Assembly (NCBI GenBank): GCA_903938205.1
Contig: CAJACJ010000573.1
Coordinates: forward strand, 1 to 13,271
DNA: 13,271 nt
Origin: an uncultured bacterium
Lineage (GTDB): Bacteria > Planctomycetota > Phycisphaerae > Phycisphaerales > SM1A02
Direction: 5' to 3'
Below the pieces are notes generated by a model, which did no database searches, was not told the origin of the DNA, and saw nothing but the letters and a program-made list of their open reading frames with translations. This document shows, in pieces, positions 7,350 through 13,271 of the stretch (the stretch's first letter is position 1; the number at the start of each line of letters is the position of its first letter). Both the position numbers and the translations under genes were made by a program.

Positions 7350-8657
7350 ATGCGATTCAGGTGCGCACTTCAATTGCTCCATGCACACACATTTCTGTGC
7401 GTGATTTTTCTCGCCAGTTGCATGTCGACCGATCGCACGCCCAAGGACGCGGTGGAGGTTGACTCTTTGGCATTTAGCACGGGCAATGTTCCCGCGCATG
7501 TGAACCCAAGCATTGTGCAAATTCCAGATGCGGATCTTGAGCCGCCCAAAGTTGAAACCGACGACACCACGGTTGATGTGGCCAACGGAAATCAAGTGAC
7601 CACTCAAAAAACAGAAGTGGTTTCAACCGCGCCCGATGGCGCGACCTTGACGCAAAAGTTGCCAGAGACAATTGACGCGCAACTTCCCATCAATCAAAGG
7701 TGGCCAATTGATTCGTTGGTGGGTCAAGTCAATGGCAAGCCGCTCTATGCCAGCGAATTCCTGAAGACTCGTGAAGACCGCATTATCACCATCGCGGCGT
7801 CGCCCAATAGAGTGCAGGCGCGCGATCAAGTTGTGCAAATGATCAGCGAGGCCTTTGACCAATACGTGAACAATTTGCTGATTATTTCCGAAGCTGAAGC
7901 CATGATTCCCAAAGAGGGGCAAGAAGGCGTGCTGGCGTGGCTGATGGATTTGCAGGAAAATGAAATTGCCAATCGTGGTGGTAGTCGCGCCGATGCGCAG
8001 CGCAGTATTGAGGAGGAATTTCCTGGCACAACGATTGAGGAGTTCATGAATCGCCAGAAGAATCAGGCGCTGGCGGGCGATCTTTTAAATCGCCGCATTC
8101 GGCCGCGCACCATTGTGAGTTGGCGCGATGTTGAGCGTTTATACGATGTGAACAGCGCGACCTACAACCCGTTGCCCACGATTCGAATTGGTCGCATTGC
8201 CATTTTAAAAACCGATCAAGCGCAAGTGGATAAGGCGAAGGCGGAATTTGCCGCGGGTAAATCGTTTAGCCAAGTTGCGACTGATTTAGGAATTGCGGAC
8301 GGCGCATTTTGGCGCGAGATTGTGATTCCAAAGGGTGGAATTGACGCTGTTCCAGACTTGGTCGATGACGTCAAGACGCGCATCAAGGGTCTTGCGTTGA
8401 ACAAGGTGGACGGACCAACCGAAACCAAAACACAGTTTGTGTGGATGACGCTTATTTCATCTCAGCAAGAGCCGGCCAGATCAATCTTTAACACGGCATT
8501 GCAATTGCAGTTGCGCCGGCAAATTGAAAATCAGCGCTATGGCATTGAGCAGCAGCACTATTTCGCATCGTTGCGAACGCGATGGGTGGCATCCGATTTG
8601 GAAGCCATGAAATCCAGATTGATTTCGATCACCATGATTCGATATTTCCGTCAGTAA
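7350..8657 (+). CDS. SurA-like (peptidyl-prolyl isomerase-type) lipoprotein
   Basis: The protein has 435 residues. From the ATG at 7350 it starts with a short lipoprotein signal: Arg-containing n-region, hydrophobic stretch and lipobox LASC, with Cys24 as the likely lipidated residue. It is therefore exported and anchored in a membrane facing the periplasm. Residues ~25-115 are a low-complexity, Thr/Pro/Asp-rich linker. From ~120 (DSLVGQVNGKPLYASEFLKT) the sequence follows the SurA N-terminal chaperone pattern, with long helices and a repeated motif of acidic, Gln-rich character. Residues ~275-375 (IRIGRIAILKT...GKSFSQVATDLG...GAFWREIVIPKGG...LALNKVDGP) look like a parvulin-type domain, but I cannot confirm all catalytic residues; it may only be a chaperone. 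Upstream in-frame starts at 7272 and 7326 exist; 7350 is preferred for its signal peptide and promoter position. The gene diverges from the DUF1844 gene. Confidence 0.75.
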   Translation: MRFRCALQLLHAHTFLCVIFLASCMSTDRTPKDAVEVDSLAFSTGNVPAHVNPSIVQIPDADLEPPKVETDDTTVDVANGNQVTTQKTEVVSTAPDGATLTQKLPETIDAQLPINQRWPIDSLVGQVNGKPLYASEFLKTREDRIITIAASPNRVQARDQVVQMISEAFDQYVNNLLIISEAEAMIPKEGQEGVLAWLMDLQENEIANRGGSRADAQRSIEEEFPGTTIEEFMNRQKNQALAGDLLNRRIRPRTIVSWRDVERLYDVNSATYNPLPTIRIGRIAILKTDQAQVDKAKAEFAAGKSFSQVATDLGIADGAFWREIVIPKGGIDAVPDLVDDVKTRIKGLALNKVDGPTETKTQFVWMTLISSQQEPARSIFNTALQLQLRRQIENQRYGIEQQHYFASLRTRWVASDLEAMKSRLISITMIRYFRQ

Positions 8658-8725
8658 ATGTGGCGGCGTGCCCGGGTTTGAAATGGTCGCGCGGTTGATT
8701 GGGTAGACGATCCATCACTGTGATT

Positions 8726-9226
8726 TTATTTATGGCTTGCATCAAAGGCGCGCTGAATGTGCCGCACGCTTTGTGGCTTTTGCAGTTGATCCATTTCCAC
8801 GGCCACCACATCAAATTGAATTTGCTTGCCGTGGAACATGCGCCTTGCAAGAAGAAGTTGAGCGGCCAGAATGAGATGCCGTTGCTTGCGCCAATCCACG
8901 CGAAGTTCAGGCGCGTGCGTGCCAGAGCGGCGTGCTTTGACCTCGACCACAATCAACAGGTTGGTGTTGGGCACCGTGGCCAACAAGTCAATTTCCAAAT
9001 GACCCAGCCGCAGATTTCGCGCGATGATGTTGTAGCCTTTGGTTTCAAGCAGTTCAGCGGCGGCCGCCTCCGCATTTTTTCCTGAGTTCATGCGCGCGTT
9101 TGATTTTTCAACCGACAGTCTGCAAGCGCGCTTGGTGGCGCGCTGTTCCTGTGTGGGGTTGAACTGAGTTTGCGCGTGATCTTGGTTGATGCGCGCACGG
9201 GTACTCTTTTTGGTGGTCTTGTCCAT
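8726..9226 (-). CDS. YraN/UPF0102 family endonuclease-like protein
   Basis: The conserved domain begins near residue 46-50 (GKNAEAAAAELLETKGYNIIARNLR) and continues with HLEIDLLATVPNTNLLIVVEVKARR. This is the UPF0102/YraN core with the EID and EVK acidic/Lys residues of a restriction-endonuclease-like fold. The usual Gly of GEID is Leu here. The family is probably a nuclease acting on DNA structures or in DNA processing, but the function is poorly established. Family members are ~120 residues. An internal ATG at 9091 would give exactly 121 residues, while the long frame from 9226 adds 45 basic, polar, probably disordered residues. I give the longer start because codon use upstream of 9091 stays typical of the region; 9091 is a serious alternative. 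Neither start has a Shine-Dalgarno sequence. The gene is convergent with the lipoprotein gene and divergent from the amidotransferase. Confidence 0.85.
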   Translation of the reverse strand: MDKTTKKSTRARINQDHAQTQFNPTQEQRATKRACRLSVEKSNARMNSGKNAEAAAAELLETKGYNIIARNLRLGHLEIDLLATVPNTNLLIVVEVKARRSGTHAPELRVDWRKQRHLILAAQLLLARRMFHGKQIQFDVVAVEMDQLQKPQSVRHIQRAFDASHK

Positions 9227-9284
9227 GCTTCAATTGTGGGGGCGCATGCGCAAACATCCGCAAAACATGCGGTTTTTCTTGTGC

Positions 9285-9290
9285 TATCTT
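9285..9290 (+). promoter_or_regulatory. Candidate -10 element (TATCTT) of the amidotransferase gene
   Basis: TATCTT fits TANNNT and lies exactly 9 nt before the ATG at 9300. No Shine-Dalgarno sequence is visible and no good -35 was found. It is the third instance of this spacing in the window. Confidence 0.4.
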
Positions 9291-9299
9291 TGCTCCACT

Positions 9300-10040
9300 A
9301 TGGCCATTGTCATTCTTCAACATTCGTCCGATTGCCCCGCCGATTTACTCATGGATTCGCTGCGCCACCACGGGCAGCGCCTGCTTGTAATTCAACTGAA
9401 CGCCGGCGGTGTTGTGCCCGCGGACTTGGACGATGTGCACGGCGTGATTTCTCTTGGCGGTCCGCAGACCGTCCATTTGAATGACGCGCCGTGGATGGCC
9501 GCTGAAAAGACATTCTTGAAGATGGCGCATGACGCCAATATTCCTGTGCTTGGGTTGTGCCTAGGCGCACAACTTCTTGCTTGCGCATTGGGCGGTGAGA
9601 CGCAAGCCATGAAGCAATCCGAGTTGGGTTGGCAAACGGTGAAGTTGAACCACATTGGACGCGAGGACGCGTTGTTTGTGGGACAGCCGTGGTCCAGTTT
9701 AAAAATGTGTTGGCACTCCGACGAGGTCAGCAAGTTACCCGCGGGTGGGCAAGTGTTGGCTGGAAGCGCGGCGTGTGGCATACAAGCTTTTTCCGTTGGT
9801 CTTCGCAGTTACGGTATTCAATATCACCCGGAGTGGAATCGCTCGACCATTCTAAATCAGATCAATGGTTCCCTAGCCAAGTTTCAAAGCGCGGGCATTG
9901 ATGTGAACGCTCTGCGTTTGCAAACAGAGGCCAACGCAGCCGAACAAGAGCGACTTGGTCGGCGCTTCTTTGACGCGGTGAACATTGTGCTTATGCCTGG
10001 CGATCGCGTGCACGAAGGTGTTCCTGCGAATCACCGCTGA
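9300..10040 (+). CDS. Class I (triad) glutamine amidotransferase domain protein
   Basis: A stand-alone amidotransferase of 246 residues. The nucleophile elbow GLCLGAQL contains Cys87, and the His/Glu pair is in YHPEW (His176, Glu178), so the catalytic triad is complete. An oxyanion-loop-like SLGGP is at 51-55. This resembles the GMP synthase-like/GuaA N-terminal amidotransferases, which release ammonia from glutamine or, in relatives, hydrolyse gamma-glutamyl compounds. No synthetase domain or partner gene lies next to it, so the acceptor or substrate cannot be named. There is no signal peptide from this start; it is probably cytoplasmic. The start at 9300 is chosen because the family pattern (MAIVILQH) begins right there and a -10-like hexamer sits 9 nt upstream. 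The frame is open back to 9186, but that stretch does not look family-like. The C-terminal ~45 residues are a helical tail beyond the amidotransferase core. Confidence 0.88.
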   Translation: MAIVILQHSSDCPADLLMDSLRHHGQRLLVIQLNAGGVVPADLDDVHGVISLGGPQTVHLNDAPWMAAEKTFLKMAHDANIPVLGLCLGAQLLACALGGETQAMKQSELGWQTVKLNHIGREDALFVGQPWSSLKMCWHSDEVSKLPAGGQVLAGSAACGIQAFSVGLRSYGIQYHPEWNRSTILNQINGSLAKFQSAGIDVNALRLQTEANAAEQERLGRRFFDAVNIVLMPGDRVHEGVPANHR

Positions 10041-10183
10041 ATAATTGATGGTTTGAAAGCCGCACAAATGGTTACAAACACTTTGCAAGTGTCTGGACAT
10101 TTTTGACATGTCTTGAAAATGTGTTCAAAGCCGCCTGGCGCGTTTGTAGAAAATATTCTTTGAATGAAAGACCCAGCTCACAA

Positions 10184-11950
10184 TTACGCAGTGACCTTGG
10201 CGCGACCACGCGAAAGGCGCCACGTTTCAAATTGTTTCCATGGCCAAGCGTTCACGCACTGTTTTGCATTGAGTCCAGCTCGTCGCGCCGTCAGAATTCC
10301 GTAGCGCAGAAAATCAAAGTGGTCGCTTGCATGCGCGTCTGTGTTGATGGAAATCATGGCGCCGCCTTCATGCGCCGCGCGAACAAGCGCGTCGCGCAAA
10401 TCAAGACGCGCGGGATTGCAATTGATTTCAAGCGCCACTCCCGCCTTGGCCGCGGCGGCAATGACCAGCTTCATGTTGGGTTCAAGACCCGGTCGACCGT
10501 TCAGAATTCGACCAGTGGGGTGGCCAATCACATGCACAAATGGATTGGCGATGGCGGCAAGCAGGCGCGCGGTTGCGGCCTCGGGTGTTTGCTTCAGCGC
10601 GGTGTGCGGACTGGCCACCACCCAATCAAGTTCGGCAAGAACATCGTCGGGATAATCCAAATGACCGTCGGCAAGAATGTCCACCTCGCTGCCAACAAGA
10701 ACATGAATGCCTTTTATTTTTGCGGCGGCGGCGCGAATGTTGGCCGCGTGCTCACGTAGACGCTCAATGGAAAGCCCGTTGGCCTGCGCGCTTGATCGGC
10801 TGTGATCCGTTATGGCAATGGCGTCAAAGCCGTGACTTTTGGCTGTTTCAATGAGTTGCGCAATGGACAGCACGCCGTCGCTGGCGTTGGTGTGGCAATG
10901 CAACTCGCGGTGAATATCGCCAATGGAAATCAACTGCTTGGTGGTATTGGTTGCAAACTCGCCGTGACTTTCACGAAGCTCCGGTGCGATCCACTGCAAA
11001 TCAAGTTTGGCGTAAATATCTTCCTCAGTTTTTGATGCGATGGGTTTCACGCCGCGTTGTTGCGGCGGAGTGGCTTCGCCGTCGTCCATGAACAATCCAT
11101 ATTCATTCAGGCGCATGGATCGTTCAATGGCGCGCTCACGCAAAACAACATTGTGATCCTTACTGCCGGTGAAGTACATCAATGCCGCGCCCCAATTTGC
11201 GGCGGGCACGGCGCGAAGATCCACTTGCAATCCGTTGTTCAAGCGCACACTTGATTTGGTGTCGCCGGAAACAAGCACCTTGGCCACCAACGGGTGCGCG
11301 CAGAAAAATTCCATGACGGGCGCGGGGTTTTCGGTGGCCACCAACAAGTCAACATCGCCAATGGTCTCGCGGCCGCGGCGTAAACTTCCAGCGAACTCGG
11401 CTTGCGTCACGCCCTTGATGGCGCGCAACTGCGTGACAAAAGTTTCCGCAATGGGCATGGCGTCGCCCAGGCGAGCGCGGTCGCCGGCGGTCTCTAGAAA
11501 CGCCAGGTTTTCCGCTATGTTTTGCAATGTTTTGGCGCCCATGCGCGGCAACTTCTCAAGCGCGCCGCTTGCCAGTTGCGACTTCAAGGTGGCCAAGTCC
11601 GTCACGCCGCCTTGATCCCACAGCAACTTCACCGTCTTGGGTCCAAGACCTGGAACGCGCAGCACATCGATTAATCCAGGCGGCAACTTGGCCAGCGCTT
11701 CCTCATGCGCTTTTATTTTTCCTGTGGCCACAAACTCTTGGATCTTCTGCACGCTTGACGCGCCAAGACCATCAATGGATTTCAATTTGTCGGGATCATT
11801 TGTGCAGAGGTCCGCGACATCGTCGGAAAGATCCTCCACAATGCGCGCGGCTTTGCGATACGCCAACACTTTGAATTGATTTTCACCAAGCACCTCAAGC
11901 GCGTCGGCGATCTGGTTGAAAATGTTGGCGATGGATGCGTTGGCGCTCAT
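10184..11950 (-). CDS. polX: DNA polymerase X family with PHP domain (PolX)
   Basis: The protein has 588 residues, a usual length for bacterial PolX (~570). Domains in order: an N-terminal 8-kDa-like helical region with helix-hairpin-helix motifs (GLGASSVQKI ~61-70, GLGPKTVKLL ~101-110, RMGAKTL ~136-142); the family X polymerase core with GSLRRGRETIGDVDLLV (catalytic Asp199, Asp201), the third Asp244 in VDLRAV, and YFTGSKDHN at ~259-267; and a C-terminal PHP domain. PHP metal ligands visible are HCH (351/353), DH (382-383), Glu422 in GSEVDI, His449 in SPHT, His477 in HPTG and DAH (538/540). The enzyme fills small DNA gaps and has 3'-5' exonuclease activity through PHP, acting in base-excision or end-joining-type repair. 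All catalytic residues appear intact. AGGA at spacing 7 precedes the ATG at 11950. The tRNA-Arg gene lies 100 bases upstream on the same strand. Confidence 0.95.
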   Translation of the reverse strand: MSANASIANIFNQIADALEVLGENQFKVLAYRKAARIVEDLSDDVADLCTNDPDKLKSIDGLGASSVQKIQEFVATGKIKAHEEALAKLPPGLIDVLRVPGLGPKTVKLLWDQGGVTDLATLKSQLASGALEKLPRMGAKTLQNIAENLAFLETAGDRARLGDAMPIAETFVTQLRAIKGVTQAEFAGSLRRGRETIGDVDLLVATENPAPVMEFFCAHPLVAKVLVSGDTKSSVRLNNGLQVDLRAVPAANWGAALMYFTGSKDHNVVLRERAIERSMRLNEYGLFMDDGEATPPQQRGVKPIASKTEEDIYAKLDLQWIAPELRESHGEFATNTTKQLISIGDIHRELHCHTNASDGVLSIAQLIETAKSHGFDAIAITDHSRSSAQANGLSIERLREHAANIRAAAAKIKGIHVLVGSEVDILADGHLDYPDDVLAELDWVVASPHTALKQTPEAATARLLAAIANPFVHVIGHPTGRILNGRPGLEPNMKLVIAAAAKAGVALEINCNPARLDLRDALVRAAHEGGAMISINTDAHASDHFDFLRYGILTARRAGLNAKQCVNAWPWKQFETWRLSRGRAKVTA

Positions 11951-11957
11951 CTGGAAT

Positions 11958-11961
11958 TCCT
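11958..11961 (-). promoter_or_regulatory. Ribosome binding site AGGA of polX
   Basis: AGGA on the minus strand lies 7 nt before the polX ATG, preceded by a run of six T. It fixes the start at 11950 and, unlike several other genes here, indicates an ordinary leader. Confidence 0.55.
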
Positions 11962-12050
11962 AAAAAAGTTTCCCTGGGTTCCATGCGTGGTCAATGCGTG
12001 CGCCACCAGTCGCATACGTAGCAAATCAAATTCACGCGGAAGAAAGTAAG

Positions 12051-12124
12051 CGCGGCTGGCAGGACTCGAACCTGCAACCCCAAGCTTCGTAGGCTTGTGC
12101 TCTATCCAATTGAGCTACAGCCGC
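12051..12124 (-). tRNA. tRNA-Arg (anticodon ACG)
   Basis: A complete cloverleaf of 74 nt: acceptor stem GCGGCTG/CAGCCGC, linker TA, D stem GCTC/GAGC, anticodon stem CAAGC/GCTTG with loop CTACGAA, 5-nt variable loop, and T stem GCAGG/CCTGC with loop TTCGAGT. The anticodon ACG (complement at 12088-12090) reads CGU and, after the usual A34-to-inosine change, CGC and CGA; CGC is abundant in the neighbouring genes. The discriminator base is G and CCA is not encoded, so it must be added after transcription. The 5' end overlaps the last codons and stop of nuoN by 10 nt. Confidence 0.97.
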
Positions 12125-13271
12125 GTGGGCGAACAGTGTAGCGCAAGTTGCGCATTCTCTTCGCTCGGAGTTTCTTGAGTGGTGGTTGGAACAGGTTTGG
12201 CGCTGGAAGCGGGGCGAACAGGGGCAAATTCAGCGCTGTTGCCCAAAATGCGAGATGCGAACAACGGCAAAAGAATGACCACAAAAGCGGCCACTGCGCC
12301 AGCGAAACGCGGCCAAGAACTTGGTCCCTTCAACACGCCTTCGGACGATGTTCCAGGCGGCGACAACGTTGGCACGCCAATGAGTCGCAGGTAATACCAC
12401 ACACTCACCGCGCTGTTGAGCGCGGCAATGATGACAAGCGGCGTGTGTCCCGCTTGAACACCCGCCATGAACAACATTAACTTTGCCCAGAAGCCAAGTA
12501 GTGGAGGCATGCCCATGAGCGAGCCTGAACCAATCGCAAGCCACGCGGCAAGTCCTGGATAGCGACGACCAATGCCGCTGAGCTCCTCGAAACTTTCAAC
12601 ATCTTCGCCACGCTTTTGCAAACCAGAAAGCGCGCCAAAGATTGCGAGATTGGTGACGCCGTACGAGATTAGATAAAACAGCAGCGCCTCAAAGCCAAGG
12701 CCTGGTCCAGCGATGATGGCCAGCACCATGTAGCCCGAGTGCGAGATAGAGCTGTAGGCCAGCATGCGCTTGACGGATTTTTGCAAGAGCGCGCCAATGT
12801 TTCCAAGCGTCATGGTGAGCGCGCAGATCATCCAGAGCGTGGCAAGAATTGGCGCGGGCAGACCGGTGATGACAGTTCCAGTTTCTGAAATACCCGCATG
12901 ACCGCTCCAACCGACGGTGTTTAAAAGCACTGCAAGCGCGGCAAATCCAGCGATTTTTGGAATGAATGACAAGAAACCGGTGACTGGATTGGCAGCGCCT
13001 TCGTAGACGTCTGGCGCGTAGAAATGCATTGGCGCGGCCGCAAGTTTGTAGCAGAAGCCAAGGATGCACAGAATTAAACCCGTCGTTCCAAGCGTGTCAA
13101 TGCCGCCGCGACCAACTTGATCGGCGAACACTTCGCGAATGGTTGAGAGTTGCAATGAACCCGTGCTGCCATAAATGAGCGCGAAGCCGTACAAGAAAAT
13201 GGCTGTGCTCATGGCTCCAAGGAAGAAATATTTCACGGCAGCTTCTTGCGCGCGGCGTGTTCCGCGGCTCA
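12115..13271 (-). CDS. nuoN: NADH-quinone oxidoreductase subunit N (NuoN), 5' end cut by window
   Basis: The minus-strand frame is open from the right edge (RAQEAAVKYFFLGAMSTAI) and ends with TAG at 12117-12115. An ATG-like start at 13236 is only the conserved internal Val (GTG) of AAVKYF, so about 110-120 N-terminal residues lie outside the window. NuoN is an antiporter-like membrane subunit of respiratory complex I and helps pump protons. Evidence: many transmembrane helices; conserved FCYKLAAAPMHFYAPDVYEGA with the Lys of the proton channel; LQKSVKRMLAYSSISHSGY; and MGMPPLLGFWAKLMLF. The last ~45 residues after the final hydrophobic helix form a Pro/Ser/Thr-rich tail longer than usual. The final codons and stop lie within the tRNA-Arg gene. 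Its position suggests the 3' end of a nuo operon continuing outside the window. Confidence 0.95.
   Translation of the reverse strand, partial: SRGTRRAQEAAVKYFFLGAMSTAIFLYGFALIYGSTGSLQLSTIREVFADQVGRGGIDTLGTTGLILCILGFCYKLAAAPMHFYAPDVYEGAANPVTGFLSFIPKIAGFAALAVLLNTVGWSGHAGISETGTVITGLPAPILATLWMICALTMTLGNIGALLQKSVKRMLAYSSISHSGYMVLAIIAGPGLGFEALLFYLISYGVTNLAIFGALSGLQKRGEDVESFEELSGIGRRYPGLAAWLAIGSGSLMGMPPLLGFWAKLMLFMAGVQAGHTPLVIIAALNSAVSVWYYLRLIGVPTLSPPGTSSEGVLKGPSSWPRFAGAVAAFVVILLPLFASRILGNSAEFAPVRPASSAKPVPTTTQETPSEENAQLALHCSPTRL
12135..12140 (-). promoter_or_regulatory. Candidate -10 element (TACACT) for tRNA-Arg inside nuoN
   Basis: TACACT on the minus strand lies 10 nt before the first tRNA base, within the 3' end of nuoN. 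It matches TATAAT at 4 of 6 positions. Transcription from it would start about 3-4 nt before the tRNA. No convincing -35 is present, so cotranscription with nuoN remains possible. Confidence 0.35.

Noticed and set aside
9186..9299. 38-residue hydrophobic extension of the amidotransferase that could look like a signal peptide
   Set aside because: The conserved amidotransferase fold begins at MAIVILQH, the extension overlaps the YraN start region, and a -10-like hexamer lies inside it.
10078..10112. Two small hairpins (ACACTT/AAGTGT and GACAT/ATGTC) between the amidotransferase and polX as a bidirectional terminator
   Set aside because: Stems are short and AT-rich, and the only T-run lies in a loop and does not follow a stem. 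They may help end transcription between convergent genes but cannot be called a terminator.
1..13271. Mobile element, CRISPR array, prophage or defence locus
   Set aside because: No direct-repeat arrays, transposase or integrase motifs, terminal inverted repeats or tRNA-anchored integrase were seen. The many GCGCGC strings reflect favoured Arg-Ala codons and not a repeat family.

Overview
The window is an ordinary stretch of bacterial chromosome with moderately high GC. Its coding style favours GCG/CGC for Ala/Arg, TTG for Leu and ATT for Ile. It carries housekeeping and small conserved genes. I see no insertion sequence, phage gene, CRISPR array, toxin-antitoxin pair or recognisable defence locus. 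Several features suggest a Gram-negative-type, respiring bacterium, possibly a planctomycete (Phycisphaerae-like): a DUF1844 protein with an N-terminal acidic/Trp-Lys motif, a SurA-like lipoprotein, HrpA, a DUF3553 protein and NuoN. That placement is an inference from gene content and was not tested by any search.

Layout: (1) 1-3588, +, most of hrpA, a DEAH-box RNA helicase cut at motif I by the window edge. (2) 3658-3891, -, a small unrecognised protein with a clear GGAGG ribosome binding site. (3) 4063-4698, -, a DUF3553 protein, divergent from (4) 4767-5594, +, a YmdB-family metallophosphoesterase. (5) 5773-6720, +, a UbiA-superfamily membrane prenyltransferase resembling decaprenyl-phosphate phosphoribosyltransferase. 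(6) 6809-7288, -, a DUF1844 protein, divergent from (7) 7350-8657, +, a SurA-like lipoprotein. (8) 8726-9226, -, a YraN/UPF0102 nuclease-like protein, divergent from (9) 9300-10040, +, a class I glutamine amidotransferase. (10) 10184-11950, -, polX, a repair polymerase with a PHP domain. (11) 12051-12124, -, tRNA-Arg(ACG). (12) 12115-13271, -, the 3' part of nuoN, cut by the window edge.

The genes do not form one pathway. After hrpA they mostly alternate in strand with short gaps, so most are probably transcribed singly. No gap exceeds 300 bases. polX, tRNA-Arg and nuoN lie head to tail on the minus strand. Functional themes are RNA metabolism (HrpA, YmdB, tRNA), DNA repair (PolX, possibly YraN), the cell envelope (UbiA-like enzyme, SurA-like lipoprotein) and respiration (NuoN).

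The most interesting signals are in the gaps. The nuoN stop codon lies inside the tRNA-Arg gene, at tRNA positions 8-10. Three genes have a TANNNT hexamer exactly 9 nt before the ATG and no Shine-Dalgarno sequence, which suggests leaderless or near-leaderless transcription. The DUF1844/lipoprotein divergent promoter contains a mirror-image 10-bp repeat, TGAAACAAGT, directly beside both starts. I did not find a convincing new multi-gene system here.
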